NCBI GenBank assembly: GCA_026991225.1
Contig: JALXCB010000191.1
Span: 1 to 33,290 of the forward strand
Direction of reading: 5' to 3'
DNA from: Anaerolineae bacterium
GTDB taxonomy: Bacteria; Chloroflexota; Anaerolineae; J102
Length of the DNA stretch: 33,290 bases
The notes under the pieces are model-generated. The model saw only the letters and a program-made list of their open reading frames with translations, had not been told where the DNA came from and ran no database searches. Shown here piece by piece: positions 31,519-33,290 of the stretch (its first letter is position 1; each line of letters begins with the position of its first letter). The translations under genes were made by a program, and so were the position numbers.

Positions 31519-32265
31519 TCATTTCAGCGGACAGACGTCACAGACGTTGCAGAGGTCGTGGGCCAGGGCGTCATTCAAGAGGCCGCGGCTTTCGCGCCAG
31601 TGCACGGCTTTGGCTACCTCGTCCGGCTTCATGGGATTGAACCGGTTGAGTTCGACCAGGGTCTTCGTGATCAACGCTGTGTGTTCCAGCTTCTCCAGCT
31701 TGAGATAAGCCTTCCACGGGCTTTCGCCCACGGTGACGCTGCCATGCCGCTGCAGGATGAGCGCGTCGTAGTGTTCGATGACGCCGGCAATGACTTCGGC
31801 CCCTTCGGGCGAGGCGGGCGTGGCGTATTTCGTGGTGGGAATGAGTCCCAGCGTCATCACCACCTCGGGCAGGATGCACTGGGCCAGGGAGACGCCGGCG
31901 ATGGAGAGGGCCACGGCCATGGGGGGATGGGCGTGGACGACGCTGCGGATGTCGGGGCGGCGGCGGTACGCCTCAAGATGCAAGATGATCTCGCTGGAAG
32001 GGCGCAGCTCCCGATTCGCGCCGTACAACGGCCCGATCACCTTCGCTTCCCAGTCGATGACCAGAAGCTGGTCGGGTTTGAGATTGCCCTTGGAGAAGCC
32101 GCTGGGGGTGACGAGAAAACGATCCGGGCCCAGCCGCACGCTGACATTGCCGTCAGAAGCCGCGACAAAGTCCTTCTCCCACATGAGGCGGCATACCCGA
32201 ATGACCTCTTCCCGCCATGCTCTTTCGGTACGCCGGGCAGGTTGTGACGTGATGGTGTAGGACAT
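31519..32265 (-). CDS. Class II aldolase/adducin-family protein
   Basis: This 248-residue zinc enzyme is of the fuculose-phosphate aldolase / ribulose-phosphate epimerase fold. The expected metal ligands are present: H111 and H113 (VVHAHPP) and H174 (LQRHGSV), with E92 (SSEIILH) as the likely catalytic acid. SDGNVSVRL (about 38-46) and TPSGFSKG are the phosphate-binding loops. I choose ATG 32265 (MSYTITSQPA); an in-frame ATG upstream would cover the terminator hairpin of the preceding gene. The C-terminus ends DLCNVCDVCPLK with three cysteines (C239, C242, C245), unusual for the family. The substrate sugar is unknown. Confidence 0.86.
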   Translation of the reverse strand: MSYTITSQPARRTERAWREEVIRVCRLMWEKDFVAASDGNVSVRLGPDRFLVTPSGFSKGNLKPDQLLVIDWEAKVIGPLYGANRELRPSSEIILHLEAYRRRPDIRSVVHAHPPMAVALSIAGVSLAQCILPEVVMTLGLIPTTKYATPASPEGAEVIAGVIEHYDALILQRHGSVTVGESPWKAYLKLEKLEHTALITKTLVELNRFNPMKPDEVAKAVHWRESRGLLNDALAHDLCNVCDVCPLK

Positions 32266-32288
32266 AGCGCCTGTCGATCTACGAAGAA

Positions 32289-32314
32289 GGAGGCGACGAT
32301 AGTTCGCCGCCTCC
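32289..32314 (-). terminator. Terminator of the secreted-protein gene
   Basis: Minus strand GGAGGCGGCGA/TCGTCGCCTCC with an ACTA-type loop, followed by TTCTTCGT. It lies 28 bp after the 32342 stop and just before the aldolase start. Confidence 0.65.
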
Positions 32315-32341
32315 TGGGTTGTCATTGCAAAGAGGTGTGGT

Positions 32342-33289
32342 TTATTTGTGGATGAGGGTGGCGGGTTCGAGGCTTGTATCGACATCGGGAGCCGTCACCC
32401 GCAGAGGCATGGCGCGGGGCGGGCCTGCGTCCACGTACTTGCGCACCACGACGTTATCGACGAAAACGCCCCTGTCGGTGTTCTGACTGTCGCTCTCGAA
32501 GACGAACGCCACCCACACTTTGTCCTTGCCCACCCAGTTGCTCAGATCGAACGTCTGGGTGTTCCAGCCGTTGCTATTGCCGCTCTCTCGAATGCCGGAA
32601 TAGGTGAGGTTATCGTCGGAAGCGTACCAGCCGAACCAGTCCGCGCCCTTCTCGGTGTCCAGCAGGTAGTCGAAGGTGACTTCCGCCTGGGTGGCGTCGG
32701 TCAGGTTGAATGGGCCGAGGATGATCCAGGACTCCATGTCGTTGGGGTAGTTTTCGACGCAGGGTTGGGCGGCGGTGCGTCCTCGGGCCGCGGGCCAGAT
32801 GCTAAAGGGGCGGCTGTCGGCCTCGCAGGTGGCCAGACCCCAGGTGGGGCTGCCTGCGCGTTCGACATTGCCCACGGAAGCCTCATCGAAATCCTGCTGC
32901 GCCAGCGTCACCCAGCCGGATTGAGGGGGCGCCGCCGGAGGGGGAGGCGTGGGCGTGGGATCATCGATGTTGCTCATGATGGCGATTTCGCCGCAGTCGG
33001 TGCGCACGTAGAGGGTGAATTCTTCGCCCGAATGACCGCCGGGATAGGTGAATTCGTAGCCGCCGATCTGCTTGTTGTATGTGGGATCATACTGCGTCCA
33101 CCTTACATAACCTTCGTACTCTCGCAGATAGAACGTGGTGGGGTGTTGCCAGGGCAGAGGTCGCAGTGTGTAGACGTAAGGCACATCCTGCAGCGGGATA
33201 TGGTAGTCCTTGCCCCAGACGTTCACGTAGAGATAGCCCACTTCGCACATGGGGGGGCGGGTGAGGATGATGGGCAGATAAAGCTTATA
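32342..33289 (-). CDS. Secreted/cell-surface protein, C-terminal part (partial)
   Basis: The frame stays open to the window edge, giving 315 residues and no N-terminus. The ATG at 33250 is probably internal because the upstream codons read KLYLPIILTRPP, a LYLPIIL-type motif I associate with Chloroflexota secreted proteins. A first region (GYLYVNVWGKDYHIPLQ...) is followed by a Pro/Thr linker (DDPTPTPPPPAAPP). A beta-sandwich-like module then contains QDFDEASVG, TFDYLLDTEKGADWFGWY, WNTQTFDLSNWVG and GVFVDNVVVRKY. This resembles the accessory domains of immune-inhibitor-A-type proteases and other exoproteins. No catalytic motif is in the visible part, so the function is unknown. Confidence 0.7.
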   Translation of the reverse strand, partial: YKLYLPIILTRPPMCEVGYLYVNVWGKDYHIPLQDVPYVYTLRPLPWQHPTTFYLREYEGYVRWTQYDPTYNKQIGGYEFTYPGGHSGEEFTLYVRTDCGEIAIMSNIDDPTPTPPPPAAPPQSGWVTLAQQDFDEASVGNVERAGSPTWGLATCEADSRPFSIWPAARGRTAAQPCVENYPNDMESWIILGPFNLTDATQAEVTFDYLLDTEKGADWFGWYASDDNLTYSGIRESGNSNGWNTQTFDLSNWVGKDKVWVAFVFESDSQNTDRGVFVDNVVVRKYVDAGPPRAMPLRVTAPDVDTSLEPATLIHK

Positions 33290-33290
33290 G

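Overview
The window looks like chromosomal DNA of a Chloroflexota bacterium, probably from or near Anaerolineae. This is inferred from protein style, not from any search. The signs are a lipoprotein with a long Ala/Pro/Thr/Glu linker, a MalT-like ATPase fused to a BTAD activator domain, a GT39-like protein with a GLFGDEA motif, a secreted protein with a LYLPIIL motif, and dense small repeats between high-GC genes.

Layout. 1-4240 is a translation/transcription block on the + strand: tuf (3' end), rpmG, tRNA-Trp, secE, nusG, rplK, rplA, an L10 leader with attenuator, rplJ (TTG start), rplL and a strong terminator. rpoBC does not follow. 4525-6225 is an amidase-signature hydrolase. 6546-9785 (-) is a large regulator divergent from a dipeptide/oligopeptide-type ABC importer (binding lipoprotein, two permeases, two ATPases; 10135-16900). 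Next come a nitrilase-fold amidohydrolase and a class III aminotransferase (17480-19707). Together these suggest uptake and breakdown of an amide or amino compound. 20685-24028 has two divergent membrane-associated glycosyltransferases, followed by a small YtxH-like protein (-). 25330-26181 has bL25 and tRNA-Glu. 26361-27076 (-) is a fluoride channel plus a DUF190 protein. 27689-31287 is a pentose-phosphate set (pgl, tal, zwf). 31519-33289 (-) is a class II aldolase and the 3' part of a secreted protein gene.

The most unusual content is between genes. I can define small non-autonomous elements by terminal inverted repeats (TIRs) and target-site duplications (TSDs). Family A is about 243 bp with TA targets, like IS630/Tc1. 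Family B has GTAACT ends and 8-bp TSDs, like IS66. Family C has GGGTGYGTYYC ends and 9-bp TSDs. Element D1 has CTGRTTGA ends and a 9-bp TSD. Nesting is directly readable: D1 lies in B8 and the empty site is preserved in B5; A2 lies in B5; A6 lies in B3. C1, C3 and D1 share one internal multi-hairpin cassette despite different ends. Family E and several low-complexity hairpins are built from reiterated words. Three genes have a consensus -10 placed so that their mRNAs should be leaderless or nearly so.
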